A DNA stretch of 64,000 nucleotides, from positions 124,001 to 188,000 of the forward strand of contig NZ_BAKF01000001.1 in the NCBI RefSeq assembly GCF_000614025.1, given 5' to 3'. Shown here piece by piece: positions 1 to 10,397 of this stretch. How positions within the stretch are numbered: the first letter of the stretch is position 1; each line of letters starts with the position of its first letter. Below the pieces are notes generated by a model that saw nothing but the letters and a program-made list of their open reading frames with translations, searched no databases and was not told the origin of the DNA. Made by a program: the position numbers and the translations under genes. Source of the stretch: Prevotella aurantiaca JCM 15754 (GTDB taxonomy: Bacteria > Bacteroidota > Bacteroidia > Bacteroidales > Bacteroidaceae).

Positions 1-3000
1 ATGTGCTGGCGTTGTGTGTTATCGATGGCTGGAACCATGATTTGTGCGAGCGGTTGGCGCACTTTTATGTTCACTTTACGGCGCAAAGCCAATACCATAG
101 AAGTGATGCGCTGTGCCATATCCATACGTGCTTCGAGGTCGAGGTCGATGTTTGCTTTATCAGAAACAGGCCACTTGTCGAGGTGAACACTCTCTTTCTT
201 GCCGCCAAGGTCGTGATATAGTTCGTCAGCATAGAATGGAGCGAATGGTGCAACAAGCTTAGCAACCGTCATAAGACATGTATATAGCGCGTCATAAGCG
301 CTGCGTTTGTTGCCACTCATCTCCTTTCCCCAGAAGCGTTTGCGGTTTAAGCGCACGTACCAGTTGCTCAAATCGTCGTTAACGAAGTTGTCTATCAAGC
401 GTCCAGCGCGTGTTGGGTCGTAGCTTTCAAGCTCTTTTGTAACCTTATCTACCAACGAATTGAGTTTAGAAATAATCCAACGGTCAATCTCGGTGGCATC
501 TTCAGTCAGCACAGGAGTGCCTTCAGCAGGCAGTTCGTAGTTATCTACGTTTGCATAAAGAGCGAAGAAGCTATACGTATTATATAATGTGCCGAAGAAT
601 TTGCGGCGACATTCGTCTACACCATCGGGGTCGAACTTAAGGTTATCCCATGGTTCGCTGTTGGTCATCATATAGAAACGCACTGGGTCGGCGCCATACT
701 TCTCCATCATTTCGAACGGATTAGTAACGTTGCCCACGTGCTTACTCATCTTATTACCCTTTGCATCGAGCACGAGACCAGTTGATATTACGTTCTTAAA
801 TGCCACCGAATCGAACACCATAGTAGCGATTGCGTGCAGTGTAAAGAACCAACCACGTGTTTGATCAACGCCTTCGTTGATGAAATCGGCTGGGTAGAAA
901 GCTGGCGGAACAGCTATTCCGCTGTACGAAGAGTTTACAAGTTGCTTGCGATATTCCTCTTCTGAGAGTCCAGTTTTAGCCAAACCCTCTTTATTTATTT
1001 CGCCTTCGAATGGATAATGGAGCTGTGCGTAAGGCATAGAACCGCTATCGAACCACACGTCGATAAGGTCATCTTCGCGTCGCATAGGCTCTCCTGCGTC
1101 GTTAACGAGTACGATTTCGTCCACGTAAGGGCGATGTAAGTCGATACGATCGTAGTTTTCTTGACTATAATCGCCTACTATGAAGCCACGATCCCTTAGT
1201 GGGTTGCTCTTCATAACGCCTGCTGCCACTGCATTATCTATCTCTTTGTACAGTTCTTCAACCGATCCGATACACTTTTCGTTGCGTTTATCGTCGCGCC
1301 AGATAGGCAACGGCGTGCCCCAGAAGCGCGAGCGGCTCAAGTTCCAGTCGTTAAGATTCTCCAACCAGTTGCCAAATCGGCCTGTACCTGTAGACTCTGG
1401 CTGCCAGTTGATGGTTTTATTAAGTTCCACCATACGTGCTTTTGCGTCCGTATCTTTGATGAACCAGCTGTCAAGCGGATAGTAAAGAATTGGCTTATCG
1501 GTACGCCAGCAGTGCGGATAGTTGTGCGTATGCTTCTGAATATTGAATGCTTCGCCTGCTATTTTCATCTCCATGCAAAGCACAATGTTAAGGTCTTCGG
1601 CCTTTTCCGAGCCTGTTTTGTCCCACACACCATCTGGATTGAAGCGTGGATCGTATGCATTCTTCACGTAATCGCCTGCATGTTTGCCGTAAGCATCTAT
1701 GTTTACGCAAGCCGAAACGAAGTTTTTGTCGAGCTCTTCAATGGTATAATACTTTCCTTGCAAGTCTACCATAGGACGTGTTTCGCCCTTTTTCGAGATA
1801 AGATAGAGTGCTGGAATGTTTGCATCCTTCGCTACTTTGGCGTCATCGGCACCGAAAGTAGGTGCAATATGTACGATACCAGTACCATCTTCAGTAGTAA
1901 CGTAGTCGCCAAGTATAATGCGGAAGGCTTCGCTTTCCATCTCTACGAATGCGTCGCGGCCGTCCTCGCTTTGGAAGACCTTATCTTTATGTGTGTCAGC
2001 GTAGTTGTTTACGAATGCAGGAGCGAACTCTCCGATTCGTTCAACAGGCTTAATCCATTTCATAAGTTGCTCGTAGTGAACGCCTTCGAGGTCGGTTCCC
2101 ATCACCTTACCCACGATACGGTAAGGCAAAACCTTATCGTTTGGTTCGTAAGCAGGCATTTCTCCTTCCTTCACTTCGCCTTCTGGCTTGAAGTAAGCTG
2201 CCACTCTTGTAGATGCTACTACCACTGTTGCCTTGTCGGCAGTATATGGATTGTATGTTTCAACTATCCAATATTCAATCTTCGGGCCCACACAGAGTGC
2301 CACATTCGATGGCAATGTCCATGGAGTAGTGGTCCAAGCGAGGAACGAAGGTTTGCCCCACGCATTGGTTTTGATGCCTTGTTTCTGGCAAAAAGCCTTC
2401 CAATCGTTTTCTACGATGGTAAAGTGTACTGTTGCGGTAGTATCTTTTACGTCGCGATAACAACCTGGTTGGTTCAGCTCGTGGCTTGAAAGTCCTGTAC
2501 CAGCACCTGGTGAATAAGGTTGAATGGTGTAACCTTTGTAAAGCAATCCCTTGTTGTAGAGCTGCTTTAAGAGCCACCATAGTGTTTCGATGTATTTGTT
2601 ATCGTAGGTGATGTAAGGGTTGTCGAGGTCTACAAAGTATCCCATTTCTTCTGTAAGTTTACGCCATTCTTCTGTAAACTTCATCACGTTTTCACGACAT
2701 TTGTGGTTGTATTCCTCTGTCGAAATATATTTTTCAGACGCTTTATTGTCTATATCTTTCTTCGTTATGCCAGTTCTTTCTCCACACCGAGCTCTACTGG
2801 CAGTCCGTGTGTGTCCCAACCAGCTTTACGATGTACTTGAAAGCCCTGCATTGTCTTATATCTGTTGAACGTATCCTTAATGGCTCGCGCCAAAACATGG
2901 TGTATTCCAGGGTGTCCATTAGCCGATGGAGGACCCTCAAAGAAGATGAATTGCGGTTCACCTTCGCGTTCATCGATACTCTTATGGAAGATATCGTTCT

Positions 3001-3076
3001 TCTTCCATGCTTCTAATACGTCTTTATTGGTACCTACCAAGTTCAGTCCGTTATGTTCGGCGAATTTCTTTACCAT
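1..3076 (-). CDS. ileS: Isoleucyl-tRNA synthetase, 3' end beyond window, one internal frameshift
   Basis: Class Ia aminoacyl-tRNA synthetase that charges tRNA-Ile in the cytoplasm. The N-terminus begins [13 protein letters not shown] at 3076. The HIGH-type motif appears as [10 protein letters not shown], the mid-protein has the usual [11 protein letters not shown] stretch, and the KMSKS loop reads [10 protein letters not shown] near 755. About 1,020 residues lie in the window; the C-terminus is cut by position 1. The first frame stops at 2765 just after GVEKELA. Moving one base restores GITKKDID and an open frame to position 1, so one base (probably a G in a GGG run at about 2769-2772) is missing. 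The gene is essential, so a sequence error is more likely than true loss. The promoter lies at 3113-3121. Identity is very sure; the reason for the frameshift is not. Confidence 0.95.
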
Positions 3077-3112
3077 AGTCGTATGTTTCTGTTACCTATT
3101 TTCTTTAGAAAT

Positions 3113-3121
3113 GCAAATGTA
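3113..3121 (-). promoter_or_regulatory. Bacteroidetes -7 promoter element of ileS
   Basis: On the minus strand this reads TACATTTGC, a match to TAnnTTTGC, 37 bp upstream of the ileS ATG. I see no clear -33 TTTG. Confidence 0.5.
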
Positions 3122-3325
3122 CGTATTTTATTTTAATTATGGGGGAGAAATAATGAAAAAAAGACGAAACGAAACTCCGATAGAAACTGAAAGGTGCCGC
3201 ATACAGGGCCTTCTTGGCTTATCGGGGTGGCTCTAAGGACTGCCACACCCCTACTCTGACGTTGCAAAACGATAAGAACAGAAACACGACAATAGTAAAA
3301 AATCACAAAAAAACAATGCTATTTA

Positions 3326-3358
3326 TTTGGTATTAAGAAGATAAAACGCTATTTTTGC
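3326..3358 (+). promoter_or_regulatory. Bacteroidetes promoter of the first DUF2436 repeat protein
   Basis: TTTG at 3326-3329, a 20-bp spacer, then TATTTTTGC at 3350-3358. This fits the Bacteroides housekeeping sigma consensus. The paralog at 8201 has the same arrangement with the same spacing, and both transcripts then begin with a similar sequence (GTTTCATACATTAACTTAAT). Confidence 0.75.
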
Positions 3359-3413
3359 GAAAGTTTCATACATTAACTTAATAGAAAACGAAATGTCCTG
3401 ATTACCCAACTAA

Positions 3414-3464
3414 ACGCCCAAATCTCCGATTCGGCGTGGCTCCTATAGGGGAGTTTCAACAGGG
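3414..3464 (+). promoter_or_regulatory. Conserved two-hairpin 5' leader, copy 1
   Basis: ACGCC (3414-3418) can pair with GGCGT (3433-3437) across a 14-nt loop. A second stem follows directly, GCTCC with GGAGT, and then TTTCAACAGGG. The element ends 13 nt before the ATG at 3478. The same architecture precedes all five paralogs in the window. It is probably a structured mRNA leader acting on expression; no ligand or known RNA class was recognised. Confidence 0.6.
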
Positions 3465-3477
3465 AGACACTGCTAAC

Positions 3478-5322
3478 ATGAAGCCTAACTTACTTAAACA
3501 CGCTTACGCAACCTTTGTTGCGATGTTCATCACAATGCTTTCGATGCCTGCAATGGCGCAATCTGAAGGCAAAGCGAGGATTATTCTTGAAGCTCACAAC
3601 GTGTGGAGCGACGGCAGCGGATACCAAATGTTGCTCGATGCCGACCACAATTTGTATGGCGATAAGATACCTGCGGAGGGGCCAATATGGGACGATAAGA
3701 ATCCGCCTGCTAATCTTTACGATGGCTTCGAGTACAAAATTCCTGCACAGGCCGACCCTTCTACCACACCGAAATATATGGTGATGGACGGCGAAGACTA
3801 TGTGGACATTCCTGCAGGTATATACGATTTCTGTATCGTTGCGCCTCAAACGGATACTAAAATATGGATTGCGGGCGATGCTGACGGCCCTACAAGGGGC
3901 AACGATTATAACTTTGAAGCGGGCAAAACCTATCGTTTCACGATGCATATCGTAACGGAAGTGAACAACGATGGGGCGAAACTTGTTATCACTGAAGGCG
4001 GTAAGGTTACTACATACGACCTCTGGGTGGGCGGAACTCAGGTTACTTCGGAAAACTGTAACGACCTTCCGCACTCGAAAGGCACTGTGTTTTACGACCC
4101 TTCAACGAAGACTTTGAACCTCTACGATGCTTATATCAACATCTACGGAGCCGATGAAGCCATCAGAACGAATATGGACGGCCTCACCATTCACGCTGAA
4201 GGAACGAACATGCTCGCCTCTACCGATGGCGCAGCTATCAAGACCGACAACGCGAAGGTTACGATTACGGGGGGTGGAGCGCTGACTTTAACAGGCAAAA
4301 AGTTTGGTTTGCACGCTGCCAACAAGTCGTCGCTGCTGCTCGACAATTGTACTATTTCGTGCGAAGGTACCTTCGGTAACGATGCCAACGATGCTGCCAT
4401 CAGTATCAAGCATGCCACCGTTATGGCGAAAGGCAATAAACTTGCGAGTGTTTGCGGTATTCAATCGCTCGACCTTGGTAGCGCTTCTATCTCGCAACCT
4501 GCTGGTGCTTACTTCGATGCAACGCTTGGTGGCATTGCGCTCAACGGACAATTGGTGAACGATAAGGTGATTATCAAGGCGAAGGATATTGTGTATTACG
4601 ACCTCGAAGTGGGCAGCCGAAAGGTTACTTCGGCTAACTGCGACGACCTTTCTAAACTCGATAACGTGAGCGGAAAGGCAAGTTACAACCCTGAAACAAA
4701 GGTGCTTACTTTCGAAAATGCCGACATTTCTGGCACCATCAATGCGATTGTATCGCACATCGATGGCCTCACCATCAAGCTCATCGGCAACAACTCTTTC
4801 GTTACAGAATATGTTGCAATTAGCATTACTAAGCCTTTGACCATCACAGGTGGTGGCTCCTTGAAGGCTAAGAGTACGAGAGATTGCGCTATTTACGCCA
4901 ATCAAACCGACCTTCACATCGAGAATTGCACCGTGAATGCGGAGAGTCCTGTGTACGGAATAGCTGGAGATGGCGGCACTAACGAACATCTTAGCATTAA
5001 GAATGCAAATGTTACAGCCATCGGAACCGAGTATGCTTCTATCGCAGACTTGGCTTCTCTCACGCTCACCGACTGTGTTTTAGTTCAACCTTTTGGTGCT
5101 GCCTTCGACCCTGTGAAGCACTGTGTGGCTCTTAACGGAACTCCTGTGAAAAGCAAGGTGGTGATTACGAACGACCCGAATGGCATCGTTAGTCCTTCGG
5201 TTGATGCTCCAACGGCTACTCAAGGGGTTTATACGCTGAGCGGAGTGCGCCTCTCTGCCGAACCAAAAGACTTGCCGAAGGGCATCTATATCGTCAATGG
5301 CAAGAAGGTGGTGAAGCCTTAA
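3478..5322 (+). CDS. Secreted adhesin-like protein: DUF2436 domain plus two repeat modules
   Basis: 614 residues. I chose the ATG at 3478 (MKPNLLKH) because it opens a clean signal peptide ending MPAMAQ and follows the conserved leader; the in-frame ATG at 3436 lies inside that leader. Residues about 32-178 (ARIILEAHNVW, DGSGYQMLLDADHNLYG, ADIPAGIYDF-type blocks) match DUF2436, the domain of Porphyromonas gingivalis gingipain and HagA adhesin regions. Two modules of about 190 residues follow, starting YDLWVGGTQVTSENC (about 180) and YYDLEVGSRKVTSANC (about 371), with repeating T-[IV]-x-G-x-x-x-[LI] strands that suggest a parallel beta-helix. The C-terminus (TLSGVRLS, then GIYIVNGKKVVKP) resembles a type IX secretion tail. 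There is no protease domain. Surface adhesion or haem-protein binding is inference. Confidence 0.85.
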   Translation: MKPNLLKHAYATFVAMFITMLSMPAMAQSEGKARIILEAHNVWSDGSGYQMLLDADHNLYGDKIPAEGPIWDDKNPPANLYDGFEYKIPAQADPSTTPKYMVMDGEDYVDIPAGIYDFCIVAPQTDTKIWIAGDADGPTRGNDYNFEAGKTYRFTMHIVTEVNNDGAKLVITEGGKVTTYDLWVGGTQVTSENCNDLPHSKGTVFYDPSTKTLNLYDAYINIYGADEAIRTNMDGLTIHAEGTNMLASTDGAAIKTDNAKVTITGGGALTLTGKKFGLHAANKSSLLLDNCTISCEGTFGNDANDAAISIKHATVMAKGNKLASVCGIQSLDLGSASISQPAGAYFDATLGGIALNGQLVNDKVIIKAKDIVYYDLEVGSRKVTSANCDDLSKLDNVSGKASYNPETKVLTFENADISGTINAIVSHIDGLTIKLIGNNSFVTEYVAISITKPLTITGGGSLKAKSTRDCAIYANQTDLHIENCTVNAESPVYGIAGDGGTNEHLSIKNANVTAIGTEYASIADLASLTLTDCVLVQPFGAAFDPVKHCVALNGTPVKSKVVITNDPNGIVSPSVDAPTATQGVYTLSGVRLSAEPKDLPKGIYIVNGKKVVKP

Positions 5323-5448
5323 ACAACGCTGCGGGAGTGCAAATTGGCGCACTCCTGCCACGCTTTTCAAAAATAATATCAAGGACATAGTTTCTATATA
5401 TACTCATATTTTTTTCATTCTTCCGGCTCAAACTTTAATCTACATCAC

Positions 5449-5482
5449 AAGGGGCGCAACGCTATTGCGCTCCTTTCTTTTT
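5449..5482 (+). terminator. Intrinsic terminator after the first DUF2436 gene
   Basis: AAGGGGCGCAA pairs with TTGCGCTCCTT around the loop CGCTA and is followed by TCTTTTTG. One G-T wobble. The 126 bp between the stop codon and the hairpin hold no gene. Confidence 0.75.
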
Positions 5483-5614
5483 GTCGCCTTGCTTGTTTTT
5501 CTGTATGGCATCAGCCCTAAAACTTTCTTGCTGAAGTATGCAAACATTGGAATAAATATGCAAACACAATGTTTGCGCATATCTTTCGTGTAACCATCTG
5601 ACCTACAAAGCTTT

Positions 5615-5699
5615 GCAATACCCCTTGTTTTGCATTGCAAAAGTGCCTGTTTTGCTCGGTAAAAGTGCCTATATTGCAACGCAAAACAGCCGCTTTTGC
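5615..5699. repeat. 85-bp modular palindromic intergenic element, copy 1
   Basis: Four 19-bp modules at 5615, 5637, 5659 and 5681, separated by 3-bp spacers. Modules are near-palindromes of the type GCAAAAGTGCCTGTTTTGC or its inverse. The first is the variant GCAATACCCCTTGTTTTGC and the third carries ATATTGC. The rest of 5483-6025 holds nothing gene-like apart from this element. Confidence 0.9.
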
Positions 5700-6025
5700 G
5701 AAGCCATACCGCAGGTAATGATTTACCACAGCATATTTTTCGCAAAACAACGCAACTTTATGCAGAAAATCGTTCCGATGGGGTGGCGTTCCTGAAGCGG
5801 TTTTTTACGAATGGAATATTTGGTGAATGAGGGAAGAAAAATTGGAATTTAAAATGCACAGAAATGCTTTTTTGTAAAAACATCGAGTATATTTGCACTC
5901 ATCATCGCAAGGGATTGTGTTGTTCAACGCCATGATTTGAAAGAACGAAACAACCCTAAGCCGCATATTATCAGCCTGCAACGTGGAAGTCTTAAACCGC
6001 CTTGCACGCTGAAAAAATACCATCT

Positions 6026-6134
6026 AAACACTACTTTTCAACTTCGCTAATCTCACAAAAAATGTGCTTCTACCGCAAAAACGCACAATGAAATGCCACA
6101 AAAACGCACAACGAAATGCCACAAAAACGCACAA
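6026..6134. repeat. Duplicated segment ending in a 23-bp tandem array, copy 1
   Basis: A unique part (6026-6073, containing ACTTCGCTAATC and AATGTGCTTCTACCGC) runs into about 2.5 copies of a 23-bp unit that reads CGCACAACGAAATGCCACAA plus AAA. The whole block recurs at 7850-7982 on the other side of the DUF4143 ATPase gene. Confidence 0.85.
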
Positions 6135-6138
6135 TTAG

Positions 6139-6170
6139 TTGGTTAATCCACTATATTTAAGTATATTTGC
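6139..6170 (+). promoter_or_regulatory. Promoter of the DUF4143 ATPase
   Basis: TTGG at 6139-6142, a 19-bp spacer, and TATATTTGC at 6162-6170. It sits just after the tandem array and 26 bp before the ATG at 6197. Confidence 0.6.
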
Positions 6171-6196
6171 AGTGGTTTTCAAAGTATATAAAGTAT

Positions 6197-7489
6197 ATGG
6201 AGTACTACAAAAGAGTAGCAGATAAGATGCTACATGATAGACTTAAAGCCTTTGGTTCAGTTCTTATTGAAGGACCAAAGTGGACGGGTAAGACAACCAC
6301 AGCCGAACAACAAGCACGGAGTGTTGTAAAAATGCAAGACCCAGACAAGGCTAACGAGTATCTTGCAGCAGCAGCAATAAAGCCTTCTCTCCTTTTAAAG
6401 GGCGAGCAACCTCGACTCATTGACGAATGGCAAGACGCACCAGTGATTTGGGACGCAGTGCGTATGGCAATAGATAACTCGGGCGGTGCTCCTGGACAAT
6501 ATATCCTTACTGGAAGCAATACCATTGATAAAACGAAGATAAGGCATACTGGTACTGGCCGCATTACACGTATGATGATGTATCCAATGAGCCTTTGGGA
6601 GTCTAAAGACTCATCAGGTACGGTTTCGTTACAAGAACTATTCGATAATCCAAACTACAATATTGATGGAGCAAAAAGCGCATTAGACATTCCTGAACTC
6701 ATACGTGTAGCGTGTAGGGGAGGCTGGCCTGCAACGCTACACCTATCTTCTGAGGCAAGCATGATAGTTGCTAAGGATTACGTAAAGAGCGTTTGCAGTC
6801 AGGATATATCTGCTATTGACGGCAAACAACGCAACCCTAAGATTGCAACACGGATTATACGCTCTTATGCAAGGAACATTAGTACGTTGGCAAAGAAAAC
6901 AAATATCTTGGCAGACGTGGCTGGTTCGGAAAACATTGAGATATCTAAAGGTACGCTTGATGATTATATCGAGGCTTTGGAAAAGATATTTGTGATTCAA
7001 GATATCGATGCTTGGTGCCCTGCTATACGAAGCAAAAGCGCCATTAGAAGTGCTCCCAAACGTTGTTTTACCGACCCTTCTATTGCGGTTGCAGCTATGA
7101 ATATCAACGCTGCAGGACTTGAAATGCAATTGAAAACTTTCGGATTTATCTTTGAACAGATGTGTGTTCGCGATTTGAGAGTGTACACCGCAGATTTCGA
7201 TAGCCATATTTCTTATTATAGAGATCGTTACGGTTTAGAGGCCGACCTTGTTCTTCACTTGTCTGATGGTAGGTATGCGCTCATCGAATGTAAGTTAGGT
7301 AGTAGAGATATAGACGAAGGAGCAGAACATCTTTTAGAGATAAAACGTTTAATAAAAGAATATAATCAGACTGAAAAACAGGTGCCTTTGCGTGAACCAG
7401 ACCTCATGATTGTGATGACAGGGGGCCAAATGGCTTACACAAGACCAGATGGAGTAAAGGTTATTCCTTTGGCTTGTTTGAAGGATTAA
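6197..7489 (+). CDS. AAA ATPase, AAA_14 / DUF4143 family
   Basis: 430 residues. I start at ATG 6197 (MEYYKRVADKML) because an upstream in-frame ATG at 6167 overlaps the -7 promoter element. Walker A is GPKWTGKTTT (about residues 26-35) and Walker B-like RLIDEWQ lies near 73. The middle region holds sensor-type TGSNT. The C-terminal DUF4143 part contains EADLVLHLSDGRYALIECK, where an E-x-K with an upstream D fits a PD-(D/E)xK nuclease-like fold. The family is common in Bacteroidetes and usually has no assigned role; defence or mobile-element roles have been suggested for relatives. The gene stands alone between two copies of a duplicated repeat block, which may mean it arrived as a cassette. 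Confidence 0.88.
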   Translation: MEYYKRVADKMLHDRLKAFGSVLIEGPKWTGKTTTAEQQARSVVKMQDPDKANEYLAAAAIKPSLLLKGEQPRLIDEWQDAPVIWDAVRMAIDNSGGAPGQYILTGSNTIDKTKIRHTGTGRITRMMMYPMSLWESKDSSGTVSLQELFDNPNYNIDGAKSALDIPELIRVACRGGWPATLHLSSEASMIVAKDYVKSVCSQDISAIDGKQRNPKIATRIIRSYARNISTLAKKTNILADVAGSENIEISKGTLDDYIEALEKIFVIQDIDAWCPAIRSKSAIRSAPKRCFTDPSIAVAAMNINAAGLEMQLKTFGFIFEQMCVRDLRVYTADFDSHISYYRDRYGLEADLVLHLSDGRYALIECKLGSRDIDEGAEHLLEIKRLIKEYNQTEKQVPLREPDLMIVMTGGQMAYTRPDGVKVIPLACLKD

Positions 7490-7614
7490 GGCTGTTGTTG
7501 CTGATTGGCTGAAAAGCTTTTATAATCTGTTTCTTTGATAAAAGATACCTCGAAGTTATGGGCTTGTTTTGTAAAGAAAGTACATGCAAAAGTCTGTAAT
7601 ATCGGTTTTACGTT

Positions 7615-7699
7615 CCAAAAGCGGTTGTTTTGCGTTGCAATATAGGCACTTTTGCCGTACAAAACAGGCACTTTTGCAACGCAAAACAATGGGTATTGC
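7615..7699. repeat. 85-bp modular palindromic intergenic element, copy 2
   Basis: Modules at 7615, 7637, 7659 and 7681. The second is the GCAATATAGG variant. The last, GCAAAACAATGGGTATTGC, is the inverse of the first module of copy 1, so this copy lies in the opposite orientation. Confidence 0.9.
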
Positions 7700-7849
7700 A
7701 ACGCTTTGCTAATCAAATTGTTACACCATTGTTGCGCTTTGGCGAAATATTTACATTTTTATAGGCTTCTTTTTCTACAAGTTGTTGTCTATAAAAAGGC
7801 GCAATCTATACGCTTTTTCTTGCATGGTAAAAGGGAGAAAAACCTTTTT

Positions 7850-7982
7850 AAACACTGCTTTTCAGCTTCGCTAATCGTGCAAAAAATGTGCTTCTACCGC
7901 AAAAACGCACAACGAAACACCACAAAAACGCACATTAAAACACCACAAAAACGCACAACGAAATGCCACAAAAACGCACAAT
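7850..7982. repeat. Duplicated segment with 23-bp tandem array, copy 2
   Basis: Second copy of the block at 6026-6134, here with about 3.5 tandem units. One unit reads CGCACATTAAAACACCACAA, a diverged version. With copy 1 it brackets the DUF4143 ATPase gene as direct repeats. Confidence 0.85.
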
Positions 7983-8051
7983 TGGGATACTGAAAGGGAA
8001 CGAACGAAGGGTGGAAGCGTAGAAAAAACAATAAAAAAATAGGACAAATTA

Positions 8052-8084
8052 TTTGGAGTTTAAAAGTAAATATGCTATTTTTGC
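8052..8084 (+). promoter_or_regulatory. Promoter of the second DUF2436 repeat protein
   Basis: TTTG at 8052-8055, a 20-bp spacer, and TATTTTTGC at 8076-8084. Same spacing and flanks as the promoter at 3326-3358. Confidence 0.75.
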
Positions 8085-8136
8085 GAATGTTTCATACATT
8101 AACTTAATAGAAAGCATTTCTTAATTAACCTACTTT

Positions 8137-8188
8137 ACGCCCACATCTCCGACACGGCGTAACTCCGAAAAGGGAGTTTCAACAGGGA
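8137..8188 (+). promoter_or_regulatory. Conserved two-hairpin 5' leader, copy 2
   Basis: ACGCC (8137-8141) pairs with GGCGT (8156-8160) across 14 nt. The second stem is AACTCC with GGAGTT. Compared with copy 1, the G-T pair at the stem base has become A-T, which supports pairing. It ends 12 nt before the ATG. Confidence 0.6.
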
Positions 8189-8200
8189 GAAACTGATAAC

Positions 8201-10038
8201 ATGAAACCAAATCTACTTAAGAACACGGGCGCAACTATGGTTGCATTGTTCATCGCTATGCTCGCTCTAACAACTTCAGCTCACGCTCAAGGCACAGCAA
8301 GAATTATTCTCGAAGCGCACAACGTATGGGGCGACGGCAGCGGATACCAGCTGTTGCTCGATGCCGACCACAACCTTTACGGCGAAAAAATACCTTGTGG
8401 AGGACCGCTATGGAAGGACGCTAATCCGCCAGCTGACCTCTATAACGGCTTCGAATATAAGATTCCAGCTAACGCTGACCCCTCTACTACTCCGAAATAC
8501 ATGGTGGTTGACGGCGAAGACTACGTGGATATTCCTGCTGGTATATACGATTTCTGCATCACAGCACCGCAGGCTAACTCGAAAATATGGATTGCGGGAG
8601 ATGGCGATGCGCCCACAAGGGACAACGATTACAAGTTCGAAGCGGGCAAAACATACCGCTTTACAATGTATAGAAGTACGGAAGATGAGAACGATGCAGC
8701 CAAGCTTACGATTACTGGAAGTGGCGAGGTTACAACCTATAAACTATGGATTGGTGGCACACAGGTTACTTCTGATAACTGCAACGACTTGCCTCATACC
8801 GACGGAAACGTTAGCTACGACCCTGCCACAAGGTGCTTACGCTCGACAACGCAACCATCAACGCAACTGGAGATAACGATGGTATATGGTCGAAAACTGA
8901 TGGTCTGACAATTATTATTGTCGGAAATAGCACCATAAACGCTACGGGTGGCGCGGCTATCAAGGTGGAAGAATCGCACTGCACAATGGGTAGCGGCGAC
9001 AAACTGAACCTTTCGGGAAAGAAATATGCACTGAATGTTACGGCTAAAGCAAACCTATTCCTTAGTAATTGTACCATCGATTGCGATGGTTCGTTCGGCA
9101 ACGACATCAACGATGCAACGGTTTCTATCAACAATTCGAACATTACGGCTAAGGGAAAGGGCACCGAAAGTGTGCGCGGAATAGAGAAATTAACGCTCGA
9201 AGGTTGTGCTGTTACCAAACCTGCAGGGGCTACTTACGACCCAACATTGTGTGGTGTAGCGCTTAACGGTAAACTTGTTGCCGACCAGGTAAGTATCTCT
9301 ACCATTGCTGCTTACGACCTTGAGGTGGCTGGAACAAAGGTTACGGCAATGAACTGCAACGACCTTTCGAAGATTGAAGGCTTGAAAGGTAGTGCCCATT
9401 ACGACCCAACGACAAAGGTTCTGACGCTGAACAACGCTACCATAGACACGGAAAGCGAAAACGCTATCCTCTCTAACATCGACAATTTAACCGTGAAATG
9501 TATCGGCACCAATACGCTAAAGGCACAGAAAGCAGCCATTAGTTTGAAGAGTTCGCTGACCATTAATGGCGGCGGAATACTGAACGTGGAAAGCGAGAAA
9601 GATTGTGCCATCTATGTAAACAATGCCAACCTTATTGTGGAGGACTGCACCTTGAACGCTAAGAGCAAGCTCTACGGCATTTCGGGCAACAACGGTGAGA
9701 GCGAAAATCTGACCATCAGAAACGCTAACGTAACTGCTGAAGGTACGGAAAGAGGTTCTATTGTGGACTTCGCATCGCTCTTTATGGAAGGTTGTAGCAT
9801 AACGCAACCCACTGGAGCGAAGTTCGATAAGGCGAAGCATTGCGTGGTATTGAACGGCGAAAAGGTGAAAACAAAGGTGGTAATAGCAAAGAATGCCAAT
9901 GCCATCGACACGCCATCTGCCGACGAGGCAACGGCGACAACGATTTATAACCTTAGCGGTATGCGTTTGTCTGCCGAACTAAAACAGCTTCCAAAGGGCG
10001 TTTATATCGTGAATGGCAAGAAGGTTGTGAAGCCATAA
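8201..10038 (+). CDS. Secreted adhesin-like protein with DUF2436, frameshifted paralog
   Basis: Close paralog of the gene at 3478: signal peptide (MKPNLLKN to SAHAQ), DUF2436 (about residues 30-176), two beta-helix-like modules starting YKLWIGGTQVTSDNC and AYDLEVAGTKVT, and the tail GVYIVNGKKVVKP. The first frame runs off at 8830-8831, where ACAAGG should read ACAAAGG: PATKVLTLDNATIN becomes PATRCLRS and ends at 8908. The correct frame continues to 10038. Restoring one A gives 612 residues, against 614 in the paralog. The sequence is otherwise intact, so this is either a very recent mutation or a consensus error. The leader and promoter are intact. Confidence 0.82.
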
Positions 10039-10103
10039 AGGCACTGGGCAGAACATATTCGCACCCCTGTGCTGACTTATCGGACCGACTTTGATGTATA
10101 AAT

Positions 10104-10144
10104 ACAATAATAGGAGCGTGGGAGAACTACGCTCCTATTATTGT
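10104..10144. terminator. Long hairpin terminator
   Basis: ACAATAATAGGAGCGT pairs perfectly with ACGCTCCTATTATTGT around a 9-nt loop. The T tract is poor, but position 66 bp after the stop of the DUF2436 gene fits termination. Confidence 0.6.
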
Positions 10145-10397
10145 ATATGGACTGAAAACAGGGTGGAAGAACGGCGAACCCACTTAGTATAATCGTTACA
10201 ACCGAATTGTATTTAGACTAAAAACATCGTGCAAAAACAACAGGAGCAAAGGGGTGAGGCAACTCCATCGGCTGCCCTACCCTATGCTTTTGCAAAACCA
10301 AAGTATGAACGAGGCGACACAAAAAAGGCCTCAGCGTTGTTACGATGAGACCGGATTGAGTTATTAATAAAGTTATGCGACAAGGGGTTTTCTTAAT

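Noticed and set aside
1512-2489. 325-residue plus-strand open frame
   Set aside because: It is antisense to ileS, whose minus-strand translation is clearly conserved; a codon-usage shadow.
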